DNA of 27,404 nt, from contig MGVN01000157.1 in the NCBI GenBank assembly GCA_001800515.1, positions 1 to 27,404 on the forward strand. Direction: 5' to 3'. Positions 1-10,286 of this stretch are shown here, in pieces. A model generated the notes under the pieces. That model had not been told where the DNA came from. It saw only the letters and a program-made list of their open reading frames with translations, and searched no databases. Source of the stretch: Elusimicrobia bacterium RIFOXYB2_FULL_49_7 (GTDB lineage Bacteria; Fibrobacterota; OXYB2-FULL-49-7). Position numbers and translations under genes: made by a program. Numbering within the stretch: position 1 is the first letter of the stretch; each line of letters starts with the position of its first letter.

Positions 1-2
1 AT

Positions 3-3000
3 GCGAATTTTGCTATTACGCAATACATTACGAGTGAGATGGATTCGTTGCCGAACTGGTATTTTCCGCAGGTATATGGTGTTTATACATCTCGTTTGAA
101 ATCCGGTATTAACGAATACAGTATCGGTACGTTGTCGGACATTCCGGTGACGGTTTTAACTGTGACGGGTTCGGGTCCTTGGGCGGTGACCTTTTCGGGT
201 ACGCCTGTGACGGGGCGTATTTTCAGCAAGGATTGTTTTACGGATGCCGGCGGGCATAAGTGGAAGATCGAGAGTGTTGTAAGTTCTTCGGAGATAACGG
301 TGACGAATAGCGAGTATGTTGCTTATGGGAGTCCTGCGCCTGTTGTGGGGGTGGGTACGATAGGGCGCTGGTTTTCGACATTGCAGGGGTGGGAGGATGC
401 TCGTGATGGTAATTTGGTTCGGGATCAGCGGCTGGAGAAGGGTATTTGTTACGATGATGGTATTTTGACGGGTAATTTGGTTATTGAGGGGTCGACGACG
501 AATGCGAGTTATTATATGTGGGTGAGTGTGGATAGTGCGGAGAGTCATCGAGGGGGGCGGACGAGTGGTGTGTTGCTTGATCCTGCGACAGCGGATGTGC
601 CGGTTCGTTTAAACGATGCGTATACTGTTTTTGAAGGATTTCGTCTTACGGATTGGGGTTCTTCTTCGGGTTCAGTTGTGGGTATTTCGATTGGGGCGAG
701 TGATTGTATTGTGAGGCGCAATGTGATTTACGGGGATGTATCCGGAAACGGGGGTGCTGCGATTTCGTTTCCGCAAAATAATGCTCTTATTTATAATAAT
801 CTGGTTTTCAATACAACGGGGAACGGTATTTCTGATGCAACGGGCAGTGGAAGCGGGAAAAGGCTTTACAATAACACGATTTACAATACGGCCGCCGGTA
901 CATACGGCATTTATTCTACAAACGGTTCCGGGACGGTATTGAAGAATAATATTGCATTGAGTTGTGGGGCGTCTTGTTTTTCGGGTAGTTTTAGCAGTGC
1001 CACATACAATATGTCCTCGGATGGGACGGCCTCTGGGACGGGTTCCCTAATAAATAAGGCCGCGGCGGTGCAATTTGTTTCGACGGTTTCCGGGAGTGAG
1101 GATTTGCATTTGCAGACGGGTTCGGATGGGATAGACAATGGGGATTCGGTTGGTTTGTCGGTTTTTTACACGGGAGATATTGATGCGGCTTTTCGTGAAT
1201 ATAATGCCTGGGATATGGGTGCGGACGAATATGTGAGTCTTTTGTTTTCGCGAACGGATTCGACGGCGAGCAGTGTGACGTTTCATTATTACGGTATTGC
1301 GTCATTGGGTTCGGACGTTGATTCTGCGTATATCTGGGTCAGTGCTTTGGCGTCTTATTCCGGGGAGCCTTCGGTGAAGGTGGCGAAGGCTGAATTAAGC
1401 GGGGCTATAACGGTTCCAGGGTTGACGGAGAGTGCGCCGTATTACATTATAGCGAAGCCGCATACGACGGGTGGTTTATTCACCTCGGATTCGACGTTGG
1501 ACAGTATGCGTACCCAAATCAACAATGCGGTTACGTTCGATTTATTTAAGGATAGTTATGCGGGTATTTTCAAGATAGGGTGGGCGGACAAGACGTTGGG
1601 TTCGGCCGTGGATTCGGTGCGTATTTTTTATCGGACGACCGGTTACGAGACGGATCCGTTTTCCGGTTCTGTTTCGCAAGAAGATACGGTTATTTCGCGG
1701 GCTGTATTTTTGGGTATGGACACGTTATTTCTGACGGATTTGGTTACGCCGAACACGATGTCGGTGAATTTGACGTTGATAGATCATGCGGATAACAGGT
1801 CATTTCGTTCTCCGGTTGCTTATCAGGCGCAGTTGTCGGTAGATTTTACTTATCCGGGCAATCCGTTGACTTTTAAGAATTATGGTCTTGATACGATCCA
1901 GGTGAATTATACGTTGGAGGATCATTGCGCCGAGCTTTCCGGGGATGATCTGGGTATTGACAGTATTTTTATTTTTGCGGTGACGGATTCTTTGGATTTG
2001 GTCAATGATTATTACCGGGATTATACGCCGCAGGATACGCTTCTTTTGTCGGATATTGTCGGTAATTGTTCGGATATCAAGAGTTTTTCCGGACTTTTGC
2101 CTGAGACGCGGTATTATTTCGGTGTGGCGACGAAGAATAGCGCTGGCAATTGGTCCAAGGCGGTTAACGTATCCACTTTCTATTATACCCGTCCTCTGAA
2201 TCCGCTTCATATTGCAGTGCTTGAGACCCCGGCGAAAGGGGACAGTAGTATTCAAGTGACGGTCCACAATGCAGCAGCTTTGGCTGCCGGTGTGGATACG
2301 GTTCAGGTCTATCAATCGACGATTTATGTGACGAATCCGTTGAATACGCCGATACTTCGTTTGTCGGCTTCTGCTTTGCTGGTTGACAGTGTTTTTATCT
2401 TGACCGGGCAGAGCGGATTGCAGAAGTATTGTTTTACGGTGGCGTGCGGTATGACGGCGAATTCAGACAACAGCACCCGCTGGAGTTTCATTGATACGCG
2501 AAGCGTTGTGGGCAACGGCGACACGGTTCGCACGGCTAATTATTCGGCGCCCATTAATACGGCGACATTGACCATCAATAGCGTGACGGACACCACGGTT
2601 TTTTACACCCTGGGTAATGGGGCCGGCTTGCCCGTTCATGCGGAAAGCGTTTTCACTTATATTGCTCTTGATTCAACGGGCTTGGCGACTCATTACAAGA
2701 CCCTTTCGGCTTGGCGGGACACCACCCGTTATGCGGATACCTGGGGGCCGTTGTCGATAGATACGCTTACGCCCGGGGGTGTTTATTGGCTGGGGGTTAC
2801 TTTAAAGAGCAGTGAAGGGATCTGGTCGAATACGGTTAACATTAAGAAGATCGTGGCGTCGGTTTCCAATCCGGTGACCCTGACCTTGTCGCGTCTTTCC
2901 ACGACATCGGATTCCATTGTCGTGCATTTCAATAATCTGGGCAGTGTCACGCCTCTTGCCACGCATCTTCATCTTTTCTGTCAGATAGGGACCTATGTGA

Positions 3001-6000
3001 CGGATTCTTCTCTTAGCCCCGTTGTTCCGGGGATGGATTACACGCTTCCTTTTCCGGTTCAGGACACGATTGGTTTTCCATCGGGCACGAATGCGCGGTA
3101 TTATTGGTCTGTGTCGCCGGGTTATACCGGTAATTGGGCCGGCATCAGCGGTCAGAACGAAGCGGTCATTTTTGTGGACAATATCAAGCCTGTGAATATT
3201 TTGGATTTTTCCTATACGGACACCACGAGCACTTCCTTTAATATCACGGTTCTCAACGGTGCGGGTTTGAGCGGTGATGTGGAGTCTGTTTGGGTGTATG
3301 TCAATACGGACAGTACGCTTTTGGCGAACACTTATCAGACGGGGTCCACGGCCAAGAGCGTGGTGAGTAAGAGCCAGCTTGGCAATATCGTACTCAGCGG
3401 ATTAAATGAAGCGACCCGTTATTTTGTGGGCGTGGCTGTCCGGGATACGTTGGGGAATTGGTCGGATGTTGTTAAAATCCGGCGTTCGTTTACGGATTTG
3501 GAGAATCCGCTGAAAGCGACGGTGGCCGAATCCGGCACCAGTCGTGTTTTGAACGTGACGTTTCATCATCTTTTGTCGCTGCACAGCAAAGTTGATACGG
3601 TGCGGTTATTTTACAGTACGAACGGCAATCTTATCCGTTTCATGACGCCGAGCGGCACGCCGACTGTGGAATATCGCAAGGTTTTGGTACAAGCGGACAG
3701 TACGGTCCCGATTTCCGGTGTTCAAAGCCAGACCTGGTATTACTTTACGGTGAATGAGCGTTATTATGAGGAGGGCGTGCATTATGGTCCTCTTTCTTCC
3801 GCCAATATAGATTCTTTTTTTACCGGAGATTACGATGAACCGTTGAATATTCGTGATTCCATTACCGCCACCACCACGAACACCCTTTCTTTCCGGCTGT
3901 TAAGTCCCTCTTTGTTGGAGGCGGACATCAAGAGCGTCTATCTTTTCTATGATACGGTGCCCAGCAATATGGTGACGAACTTCCGTTCTCTTTCCGCCTG
4001 GGATACGCTGACTCGTGCGGAAGCGGTGGCCTCGGGTGTCATGACTATCAGCGGACTTTTGGATGCGCATAAATATCATGTGGGCGTGGCGGTGGAGGAT
4101 AGTGCGGGGAATTGGAATACGTCCGGTAACCTCACGCTGGATTCCGGTTGGACCAAGATCAGCAACCCCTTGTCCGTGAATCTTTATGTCAGCGCGTCGG
4201 ACAACCGTAATATTTTGGTGACGCTCAGCGGTCTGAGTGCGTTGTCGCCCAACGTGGATTCTCTCCGGCTGTTCCATGGTCTTTCTCTTGTTACAGACCC
4301 TTTTTTGCGGGCCCCGGACACGGTGGTGAATCGTCATCTGTTAACCGGTGATCGGGACACGGTGGTTATTCGGGTGGCGGATGCTTATTCGGCTTTTGAA
4401 TATTTCTCGGTTTCGCCCGGTTTGAAGGATGCGGCGAAAAATCAGGTGCTTTACGGTGCCATTCCGCCCGCGGCCACGGATTCGCTGATGATGGATACGG
4501 ACGAACCGGTGAACGGATTGGTGTTGGTCCGGCGCGATTCCACGTTGACTTCCGTGCAGTTGGAGGTTCAGAATTATAACCCGCTTTGGGGTAAGGATAT
4601 TAACGATATTTATTTCTGGGTTCGGGAATCCACGTTGGTGGGTCAGGGTGATTCGAATTACCTGCTGATCAATTATATGGCGATGGCGCCCGATTTGATT
4701 TTTCCGTTGGGGAGTTTGATATTTAATTGGCCCGAGATTTCCGGTCTGGACACGGGAAAGACCTATTTTATCGGGTGCGCACCGCGCGATACGAATGGGA
4801 ATTATTCCCCGACCCTTGCCGTTATCCGGATGCATACTGTTGCGTTGCCGCGCAATCCGCTTCATCTGTCGGGTACGGCCCCTTATTATAGTGTGGCGAA
4901 TATCAGGATAGACAGCTTAAACCGTTTATCCGCGGAGGTGAACCGGAGCCAGATACGTCTGTTTTATAATACGACGGCTTGTAATCTCGACCCGTATGCG
5001 GCTTCCGGTTATGTGACGCTGAATTTATCCACCGCGTCTTCGGATACCACCGTGATCATCGGCGGTTTGATTCAAAATACCAAATATTATTTTTCCATTG
5101 CCGTATGCAATACCAAGGGGAATTATTCATCCATTGTTGAGCCGACCAATACCTGCACGCTCCGTACGCCGGTGGCGCTTGATACGGTTGCGCCGAACGG
5201 TCAGGGACTGACCTTTGCAGTGGACAGTGTGCGCGTGATTAATCCGTTGCGCGAATTACATTATGTGGTTCGCGGATTGAATACGCTGACCGGCAGGGAC
5301 CGGATACGTTCCGTTCTGCGCATTTATTGGTCGGATGATAGTTTGTACAAGAATTTTTCCAATCCCGGGTTGGGGGTGGAGTTTTCGGATCTCAGTCTGT
5401 CGGCCTTTCCGGCGGATACGTTGGAAGGCAGCGTGTATGATCTGATTCCGGGCGCACTTTGGAATCGTCAGGGGAGGCCGTATTATTTCACCACCTGCGT
5501 GCGCGACAGCGCTTTCAATTGGGATTCCCTGCATATCAAGAGTGATACCGGTTATACCCGGGCAGATACGGTTCGGCCGGTGAATGACTCCATCGGTTAT
5601 GCGGTGTCGCAGTCCGGGTTTGATACGTTGATGGTTCAATGGGACAAGGGTTTCTTTAATCGTATTCCGGTTTCTTTCCGGGATACGGTTCCCGGAATCG
5701 GGCTTTGGATTTATCCGGATACGATAACGCAGCGCCGTGTTGATTCCGCGGCACCGGCCATTTATATCGACAGCAGCGCCGGTTTGACGCTCCGTTATGC
5801 TCTGTTGCATCACAATGCACGGTATCATGTGGCGTTATCACCGATTAACACCATCGGCAACCGGGGTGCCATCCGTTCCGGTACGAGTTATTTCGGCCTG
5901 ACCGTGCCCTTTGATTCCTCCACCATTTCGGCCCCGCCCAATCTCTGTTCCTTGTGGGTTGCACGGGTTTTTTCCGCGCCCGGAAGCTTGCAGGTTGGCA

Positions 6001-9000
6001 TGACGATTTCAAATTATCAGTACACGGATATGGTGAATGGAATAACGGTGCCGATAACCAGTGTCGTGGTGCGTTACAAGGGGGGCAGTCTGCCGCCTTC
6101 CGGTATCACGGATGGTTTTCCGGCGGCTATTTTCCCGGTGTCATCCGGTCAGATGTCCGGGAATACCTTCATTGCCAATCTGCCGTTGGATTCCAATCTG
6201 ACTTTTGCCGCATTCACGGTGAACAGCCTGTCAACGGCTTATCCGTTGAATCGGAGCAGCGGTACGGCGGCGAAGGCGATTCGTACGGTTCATACCCGCG
6301 ATTATCCGGAGAACGATCTTATTATCGACGACTTGCACGCCATCGGCGGCGGCGGCGGTTCGGCGCTCTGCTCACTTATCGTCAATTGGCGATGGAACGG
6401 ACCCGTGTCGACCCTTCCGGCCGGAGTCAAGATACTGTATTCCTTATATGCCACCAGCGCGGATACGCCGAAAGTATATAATGACCCTGCTTTTGATTCC
6501 CTGCCTTTGCAGCCGGGTGCGCTCAGCGGTAGAGACACCATTGCCTCCGGTCTGGTGTTGAATCGGAATTATCAAGTGGCTCTTTTTGTATACAGTACGG
6601 ATTCTGTTTTTTCCAAAAACTATGTGGGCCGGACCATTCTGACGCCCATGGGCAATGATACCAGTAAGCCGCCCCAGTTGCCTATTGACCTGGAAGCTGT
6701 GCCCGTGGATGCCAAGACTTTGAAACTGACCTGGTCCGTGGATTCGACGACCTTGGCCGGCATTCAGGCCGGCGAGAACCATACCCTGCGGTTGGGATAC
6801 GGTTATTCCAATGTGAGTTGGGATGAATTCATCCATCCCGCTTCCGTGAATCCGTTCGATTCCGCGGTTTCGGCTGCGCTGGTATCCCATTCCGGTGAGC
6901 TCTATTTTGATGTGGAGCCGGGGGTGAATTACTTTTTCGCCATGTCCCTTGTGGATTCTGCGGGGAATGCGGCGGTGGTGGATGCTGACCATTCGCTTGC
7001 TCTGGGAAGGACAACGGTTCCGTCCCTTGATTCTGCCGACTTGTCCGTGAATGTCCTATCCGATTATCTGATGACCTTGGATTGGCATGCCGCCCTGAAC
7101 AATGGAAACTTTCGATTGGACCCTGCCGTACAATTCGTTACCGTGGTTCTCCAGGCGTCCGGCTATCTGGAGACGGGGCTTCCGACCAAGGACTCGCTCT
7201 CTTCGAACAGGTTATATCTTTCCACCCGCACGGATGTCGCCTCCGGGGCATTGTCCATCAATACGTTGGCGTTGAGTGATACGACCTATTACCTCACGGT
7301 CTTTACATCACTTCTCGATTACGGGCAGATGTCTGAGCCGCTCTTTGCAGGGGCTTATCATTACTCCTTGGACGATCCCTGGCTCGAAGGACTCTCGTTG
7401 ACTCAGGTGAATGATTCCGCGGCAAGGCTGGTTTTTGTACCCCGGGACACCACCGAGGATAGTGTCCGCATTCTCACCTTGTACGGTGTTAATTCCGCCA
7501 GTGCGGATAGGAAAATCCCAAAGACCGTAACCGATTCCCGGTATCTGACGCTGGACACGGCTCTGCTCCCTGTCAATCAACCTTGCACGGCTTATGTGCG
7601 TCTCAATGTTCAGGACCCTGAAATCCGGAAATTGGACAACAGTGATACCGGCCGCCTCCTACTCCGTTTCCTGGTTTCGGATAGAATGCCCGCCACGCAG
7701 ACACTTTCAGATACGTCCTATAGTATTTCAATGGGGGTGGACCGAAAAGCCCCTTCCACGGTCTCTTTCCGTCTGGGTTACCGCCGTCTGACTCAAACCA
7801 TGAGTTGCACGACCACGGCTTCCGGGGTAGGGGATTTATCCACCCTCATCTGGGGGGTGCGCAGCGATTCGCTATTGGACACTCTTGCGTATGGCGCTGC
7901 GGGCAGTCGAACTACCTTTTCCAACACCGGTTCAAATTCCGTTTTTGTCCGCTTCCTGGATGGTTACGGCAATTACCATGATACGGCTTGGGCGGATTTC
8001 TCCGTGTTGGTCGAAGGCATGGATAGCCTTTACCAGCGCACCTTTACGGAAAAGCTTCCCTATACCGTGGATAACGGAAGTGTCAAGATCACTGTCATCA
8101 AAAACAGCTTTCAGACCTTGCCGGGCATTCTGCAAAGCTCTTATTTGCATGTAGGCCTTTCACAAACAGCGCTTATTCCGGCAAGTTTTAAGACAAAAGG
8201 TTTTGAAAGAGTCCAACCCTTATCTTATTGGTTTCTGACGGAAATGACGGGCAGTTCTTTGGTCGAACTGTATCAGAACGGCTTGAATATCAGCCTCCGT
8301 TTCGATTCCACCTATGACAGTACGTTGAAGCTGTTCCGTCTTTATCCGGATGGTTCGCTGGAATATCTGGGTGGGCAGGCGGATACCAGCGGCTATGTGA
8401 CATTGAGCGGCTTTACGTCCCCGATTTGGCGTTCTTCATCAACCGCCATTCCGAGCAGCAACGATACGGTCAGATTCGTGGTGGCCAAGGATATGCGCAC
8501 ACCGGTCATTTATTTCAACCGGACCGGCTTGCGCTATCGTCGGACCGCAACGGATACATCGGCCTATGCCATTCTTAGCGTGTCGGACAATAACGTGTAT
8601 CTGGATGCCGCCTTACGCGTCTTTACCTTTAATGCGGATACGCTCTTTCCGTTATTCGACACGGCAACCGTCCGTTTGAATTCGGGCAAGCGGGGGAGCG
8701 TCAAGACCACTCCGGATACCATGGTGGTCTGTACGCTTGACGTCTCGGATAAGGTGAAAAGCGCTTTTGGAAAAGTGGATTCCACCGGCCTTTTCATGTC
8801 CTTTAAGGTCAGCGACGGCAAGACGAAATACTATTTTTATTCGGATTCCGTTTCCAAAGAGTCGGTTAGCGGAACCTATAGCGGTCTGAAGAACTGGCAG
8901 ATTGTTTCCATTACCGCAGAACTGAAGGAAAAAAAGGATATTGTCCAGAACTTGAGCAGCGTTCACGGCATTTATGATCCGGCCCGGTATCGCTTATATG

Positions 9001-10277
9001 CCTTAATCGGAGATCGGTTTATTGAATATAGCAAAGGACGTTCGGAATTCGAGGCTCAGGCAGGACGTTCCTTCCTGCTCATTGCCCATTCGGAAAAGGA
9101 AATCGCTTTCAAGACAGGCCGGGCGAACGCTTCTTTCATCAAGAACAACACCAATGGCAGCGGGTTTGTACTGGCCACCGGCGGAAGCAGCGGCGGTTGG
9201 CGTTTGGTCTCTCTGCCGTTCATGGGTTCCATCCGTCAATCGTCCATTGTGACAGCCTCCTACAGTGCGCCGGGCGCCAACCGCGTCTCTCTGAACGAGC
9301 GTATGTGGAAATTGGAAAATGGCGCCTTTAAGAAGGACACGGCCACGTATACGGCTTATAAATCCTCTCCCGGATACGGCCAGGGGTTTCTAACCTATCT
9401 GTATCCAGGGGATACCCTTGTTGTGCCCATTACGGAAGACGCTAATTTTATGGCAAAACGGGCGCCGAAACGGGCGGCCCGCGCGTTGGTATCGCCCGAG
9501 CAAGGGGAATGGATGGTCAACCTGAGTCTGAATGAGCTTGTTTCCGGCGCTTCCCGTTGTGTCGATGATTTCAATGGCTTCGGATTCACCCGTGCGGATT
9601 ATTTGTTGCCTGATTTAGTCATGCCCGGAATGCAATACGAGGCGGGGTTTGTTGAGAATCGTGTTCTGATGAGTTATGCGGGGAAGAAAAAAACGGAAAA
9701 CGGTCGGGTCTGGACACTCAATGTCCGTAAAAACAGCGGATTGAAGTCGGATATGGAACTGCGCTTTTCAGATCTGATGCAGGTGCCGGAAGGAACACTG
9801 GTCTATGTGGATGATCCGCTCAGAGGTTATTCCGTTGATGTGAAAAAAGAACCGGGCCTCTACCGGTTTGACATGGAAGGCCATGATGAACAGCTCTTTC
9901 ATGTGGTGGCTGGAGATAGCGCCTTTGTATTGAGCCGCGTGAACCGGCCGCTGCCGGAAACCTTCAGCCTGAAGGGGAATTTCCCCAATCCCTTTAATCC
10001 CGTCACCTCCATTATCTACCAGATTCCAGACTTTACAAAAGGACGATGGGTCAGCAAAACTCGACTGACCATGGATGTCTATAATATTGCCGGACAAAAG
10101 GTGGTGCGACTCTTGGATGGAACCGCCCGCCCCGGATGCCGAAAAGTAACCTGGAATGGATGCGATTTATCCGGAAAAACCGTCAGCTCAGGTATTTATA
10201 TCTATCAAATCTCTGTGCAAGATGAAAAAGGAAAGCTCCGATACCATAGCGCACGCAGAATGTCACTGATTAAATAA
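3..10277 (+). CDS. Giant secreted beta-helix / Fn3-like protein with T9SS-type C-terminus (5' end off window)
   Basis: The frame is open from the left edge (first full codon at 3), so the start and any signal peptide lie outside. The first Met codon, at 39, is internal: the 12 codons before it are open and no ribosome-binding site is visible. Counting from codon 3 there are 3,424 residues. Residues ~200-405 look like a right-handed parallel beta-helix (repeated 'NNLVFN', 'NNTIYN', 'NNIALS' turns) closing with DMGADEY, a common end for such domains. Residues ~410-2560 hold about 19 Fn3-like modules marked by motifs such as YYFGVATKNSAGNWS. Then comes a 'YLYPGDTLVVPI' region. The C-terminus (~3320-3424) has NFPNPFNP at 9978-10001 and a FlgD-like Ig fold ending in a basic tail, typical of T9SS type A cargo. 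The C-terminal half is collinear with the minus-strand giant at 15593-24115. Export to the cell surface is inferred; the ligand or role is unknown. The coding strand is strongly G+T-rich in the first 2.4 kb. Confidence 0.93.
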   Translation, partial: ANFAITQYITSEMDSLPNWYFPQVYGVYTSRLKSGINEYSIGTLSDIPVTVLTVTGSGPWAVTFSGTPVTGRIFSKDCFTDAGGHKWKIESVVSSSEITVTNSEYVAYGSPAPVVGVGTIGRWFSTLQGWEDARDGNLVRDQRLEKGICYDDGILTGNLVIEGSTTNASYYMWVSVDSAESHRGGRTSGVLLDPATADVPVRLNDAYTVFEGFRLTDWGSSSGSVVGISIGASDCIVRRNVIYGDVSGNGGAAISFPQNNALIYNNLVFNTTGNGISDATGSGSGKRLYNNTIYNTAAGTYGIYSTNGSGTVLKNNIALSCGASCFSGSFSSATYNMSSDGTASGTGSLINKAAAVQFVSTVSGSEDLHLQTGSDGIDNGDSVGLSVFYTGDIDAAFREYNAWDMGADEYVSLLFSRTDSTASSVTFHYYGIASLGSDVDSAYIWVSALASYSGEPSVKVAKAELSGAITVPGLTESAPYYIIAKPHTTGGLFTSDSTLDSMRTQINNAVTFDLFKDSYAGIFKIGWADKTLGSAVDSVRIFYRTTGYETDPFSGSVSQEDTVISRAVFLGMDTLFLTDLVTPNTMSVNLTLIDHADNRSFRSPVAYQAQLSVDFTYPGNPLTFKNYGLDTIQVNYTLEDHCAELSGDDLGIDSIFIFAVTDSLDLVNDYYRDYTPQDTLLLSDIVGNCSDIKSFSGLLPETRYYFGVATKNSAGNWSKAVNVSTFYYTRPLNPLHIAVLETPAKGDSSIQVTVHNAAALAAGVDTVQVYQSTIYVTNPLNTPILRLSASALLVDSVFILTGQSGLQKYCFTVACGMTANSDNSTRWSFIDTRSVVGNGDTVRTANYSAPINTATLTINSVTDTTVFYTLGNGAGLPVHAESVFTYIALDSTGLATHYKTLSAWRDTTRYADTWGPLSIDTLTPGGVYWLGVTLKSSEGIWSNTVNIKKIVASVSNPVTLTLSRLSTTSDSIVVHFNNLGSVTPLATHLHLFCQIGTYVTDSSLSPVVPGMDYTLPFPVQDTIGFPSGTNARYYWSVSPGYTGNWAGISGQNEAVIFVDNIKPVNILDFSYTDTTSTSFNITVLNGAGLSGDVESVWVYVNTDSTLLANTYQTGSTAKSVVSKSQLGNIVLSGLNEATRYFVGVAVRDTLGNWSDVVKIRRSFTDLENPLKATVAESGTSRVLNVTFHHLLSLHSKVDTVRLFYSTNGNLIRFMTPSGTPTVEYRKVLVQADSTVPISGVQSQTWYYFTVNERYYEEGVHYGPLSSANIDSFFTGDYDEPLNIRDSITATTTNTLSFRLLSPSLLEADIKSVYLFYDTVPSNMVTNFRSLSAWDTLTRAEAVASGVMTISGLLDAHKYHVGVAVEDSAGNWNTSGNLTLDSGWTKISNPLSVNLYVSASDNRNILVTLSGLSALSPNVDSLRLFHGLSLVTDPFLRAPDTVVNRHLLTGDRDTVVIRVADAYSAFEYFSVSPGLKDAAKNQVLYGAIPPAATDSLMMDTDEPVNGLVLVRRDSTLTSVQLEVQNYNPLWGKDINDIYFWVRESTLVGQGDSNYLLINYMAMAPDLIFPLGSLIFNWPEISGLDTGKTYFIGCAPRDTNGNYSPTLAVIRMHTVALPRNPLHLSGTAPYYSVANIRIDSLNRLSAEVNRSQIRLFYNTTACNLDPYAASGYVTLNLSTASSDTTVIIGGLIQNTKYYFSIAVCNTKGNYSSIVEPTNTCTLRTPVALDTVAPNGQGLTFAVDSVRVINPLRELHYVVRGLNTLTGRDRIRSVLRIYWSDDSLYKNFSNPGLGVEFSDLSLSAFPADTLEGSVYDLIPGALWNRQGRPYYFTTCVRDSAFNWDSLHIKSDTGYTRADTVRPVNDSIGYAVSQSGFDTLMVQWDKGFFNRIPVSFRDTVPGIGLWIYPDTITQRRVDSAAPAIYIDSSAGLTLRYALLHHNARYHVALSPINTIGNRGAIRSGTSYFGLTVPFDSSTISAPPNLCSLWVARVFSAPGSLQVGMTISNYQYTDMVNGITVPITSVVVRYKGGSLPPSGITDGFPAAIFPVSSGQMSGNTFIANLPLDSNLTFAAFTVNSLSTAYPLNRSSGTAAKAIRTVHTRDYPENDLIIDDLHAIGGGGGSALCSLIVNWRWNGPVSTLPAGVKILYSLYATSADTPKVYNDPAFDSLPLQPGALSGRDTIASGLVLNRNYQVALFVYSTDSVFSKNYVGRTILTPMGNDTSKPPQLPIDLEAVPVDAKTLKLTWSVDSTTLAGIQAGENHTLRLGYGYSNVSWDEFIHPASVNPFDSAVSAALVSHSGELYFDVEPGVNYFFAMSLVDSAGNAAVVDADHSLALGRTTVPSLDSADLSVNVLSDYLMTLDWHAALNNGNFRLDPAVQFVTVVLQASGYLETGLPTKDSLSSNRLYLSTRTDVASGALSINTLALSDTTYYLTVFTSLLDYGQMSEPLFAGAYHYSLDDPWLEGLSLTQVNDSAARLVFVPRDTTEDSVRILTLYGVNSASADRKIPKTVTDSRYLTLDTALLPVNQPCTAYVRLNVQDPEIRKLDNSDTGRLLLRFLVSDRMPATQTLSDTSYSISMGVDRKAPSTVSFRLGYRRLTQTMSCTTTASGVGDLSTLIWGVRSDSLLDTLAYGAAGSRTTFSNTGSNSVFVRFLDGYGNYHDTAWADFSVLVEGMDSLYQRTFTEKLPYTVDNGSVKITVIKNSFQTLPGILQSSYLHVGLSQTALIPASFKTKGFERVQPLSYWFLTEMTGSSLVELYQNGLNISLRFDSTYDSTLKLFRLYPDGSLEYLGGQADTSGYVTLSGFTSPIWRSSSTAIPSSNDTVRFVVAKDMRTPVIYFNRTGLRYRRTATDTSAYAILSVSDNNVYLDAALRVFTFNADTLFPLFDTATVRLNSGKRGSVKTTPDTMVVCTLDVSDKVKSAFGKVDSTGLFMSFKVSDGKTKYYFYSDSVSKESVSGTYSGLKNWQIVSITAELKEKKDIVQNLSSVHGIYDPARYRLYALIGDRFIEYSKGRSEFEAQAGRSFLLIAHSEKEIAFKTGRANASFIKNNTNGSGFVLATGGSSGGWRLVSLPFMGSIRQSSIVTASYSAPGANRVSLNERMWKLENGAFKKDTATYTAYKSSPGYGQGFLTYLYPGDTLVVPITEDANFMAKRAPKRAARALVSPEQGEWMVNLSLNELVSGASRCVDDFNGFGFTRADYLLPDLVMPGMQYEAGFVENRVLMSYAGKKKTENGRVWTLNVRKNSGLKSDMELRFSDLMQVPEGTLVYVDDPLRGYSVDVKKEPGLYRFDMEGHDEQLFHVVAGDSAFVLSRVNRPLPETFSLKGNFPNPFNPVTSIIYQIPDFTKGRWVSKTRLTMDVYNIAGQKVVRLLDGTARPGCRKVTWNGCDLSGKTVSSGIYIYQISVQDEKGKLRYHSARRMSLIK
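1240..5170 (+). repeat. Tandem array of alternating two-type Fn3-like modules (protein-level dimer repeat)
   Basis: Modules of ~105-120 residues alternate between two kinds. One begins with a P-V/L-N-like signature (APIN ~2550, KPVN ~3188, EPLN ~3840, EPVN ~4505) and ends with a 'GVA..DSAGNW' strand. The other begins with an N-P-L/V signature (~2200, 2868, 3503, 4163, 4853), carries a 'VDTVRLFY' strand, and ends with 'YYFTV' or 'YFSVSP' without the SAGNW tail. Same-type modules therefore recur every ~635-690 nt, about 213-230 residues, giving five to six dimers. Divergence between copies is high, so this is an old amplification and not a DNA-level tandem repeat. Positions were read by eye from the translation. 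Confidence 0.75.
6344..6358 (+). repeat. (CGG)5 trinucleotide run encoding a five-glycine linker
   Basis: Five uninterrupted CGG units. In frame they read as GGC four times and then GGT, giving five consecutive glycines between two Fn3-like modules of the giant protein. A length change by whole units would keep the frame, so this may be a variable-length hinge. Confidence 0.7.
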
Positions 10278-10286
10278 GGTGCGTTC

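Noticed and set aside
39..41. ATG at 39 as the true start of the first giant gene
   Set aside because: The frame is open through all 12 codons to the left edge, there is no ribosome-binding site, and there is no signal peptide, which an exported protein of this type should have.
156..548. Long minus-strand frame opposite the first giant gene, and similar ones at 3900-4865, 5256-5828 and 6444-6992
   Set aside because: Their products are rich in Arg, Ile, His, Thr and Gln with no domain pattern, and they arise from the biased codon use of the sense strand.
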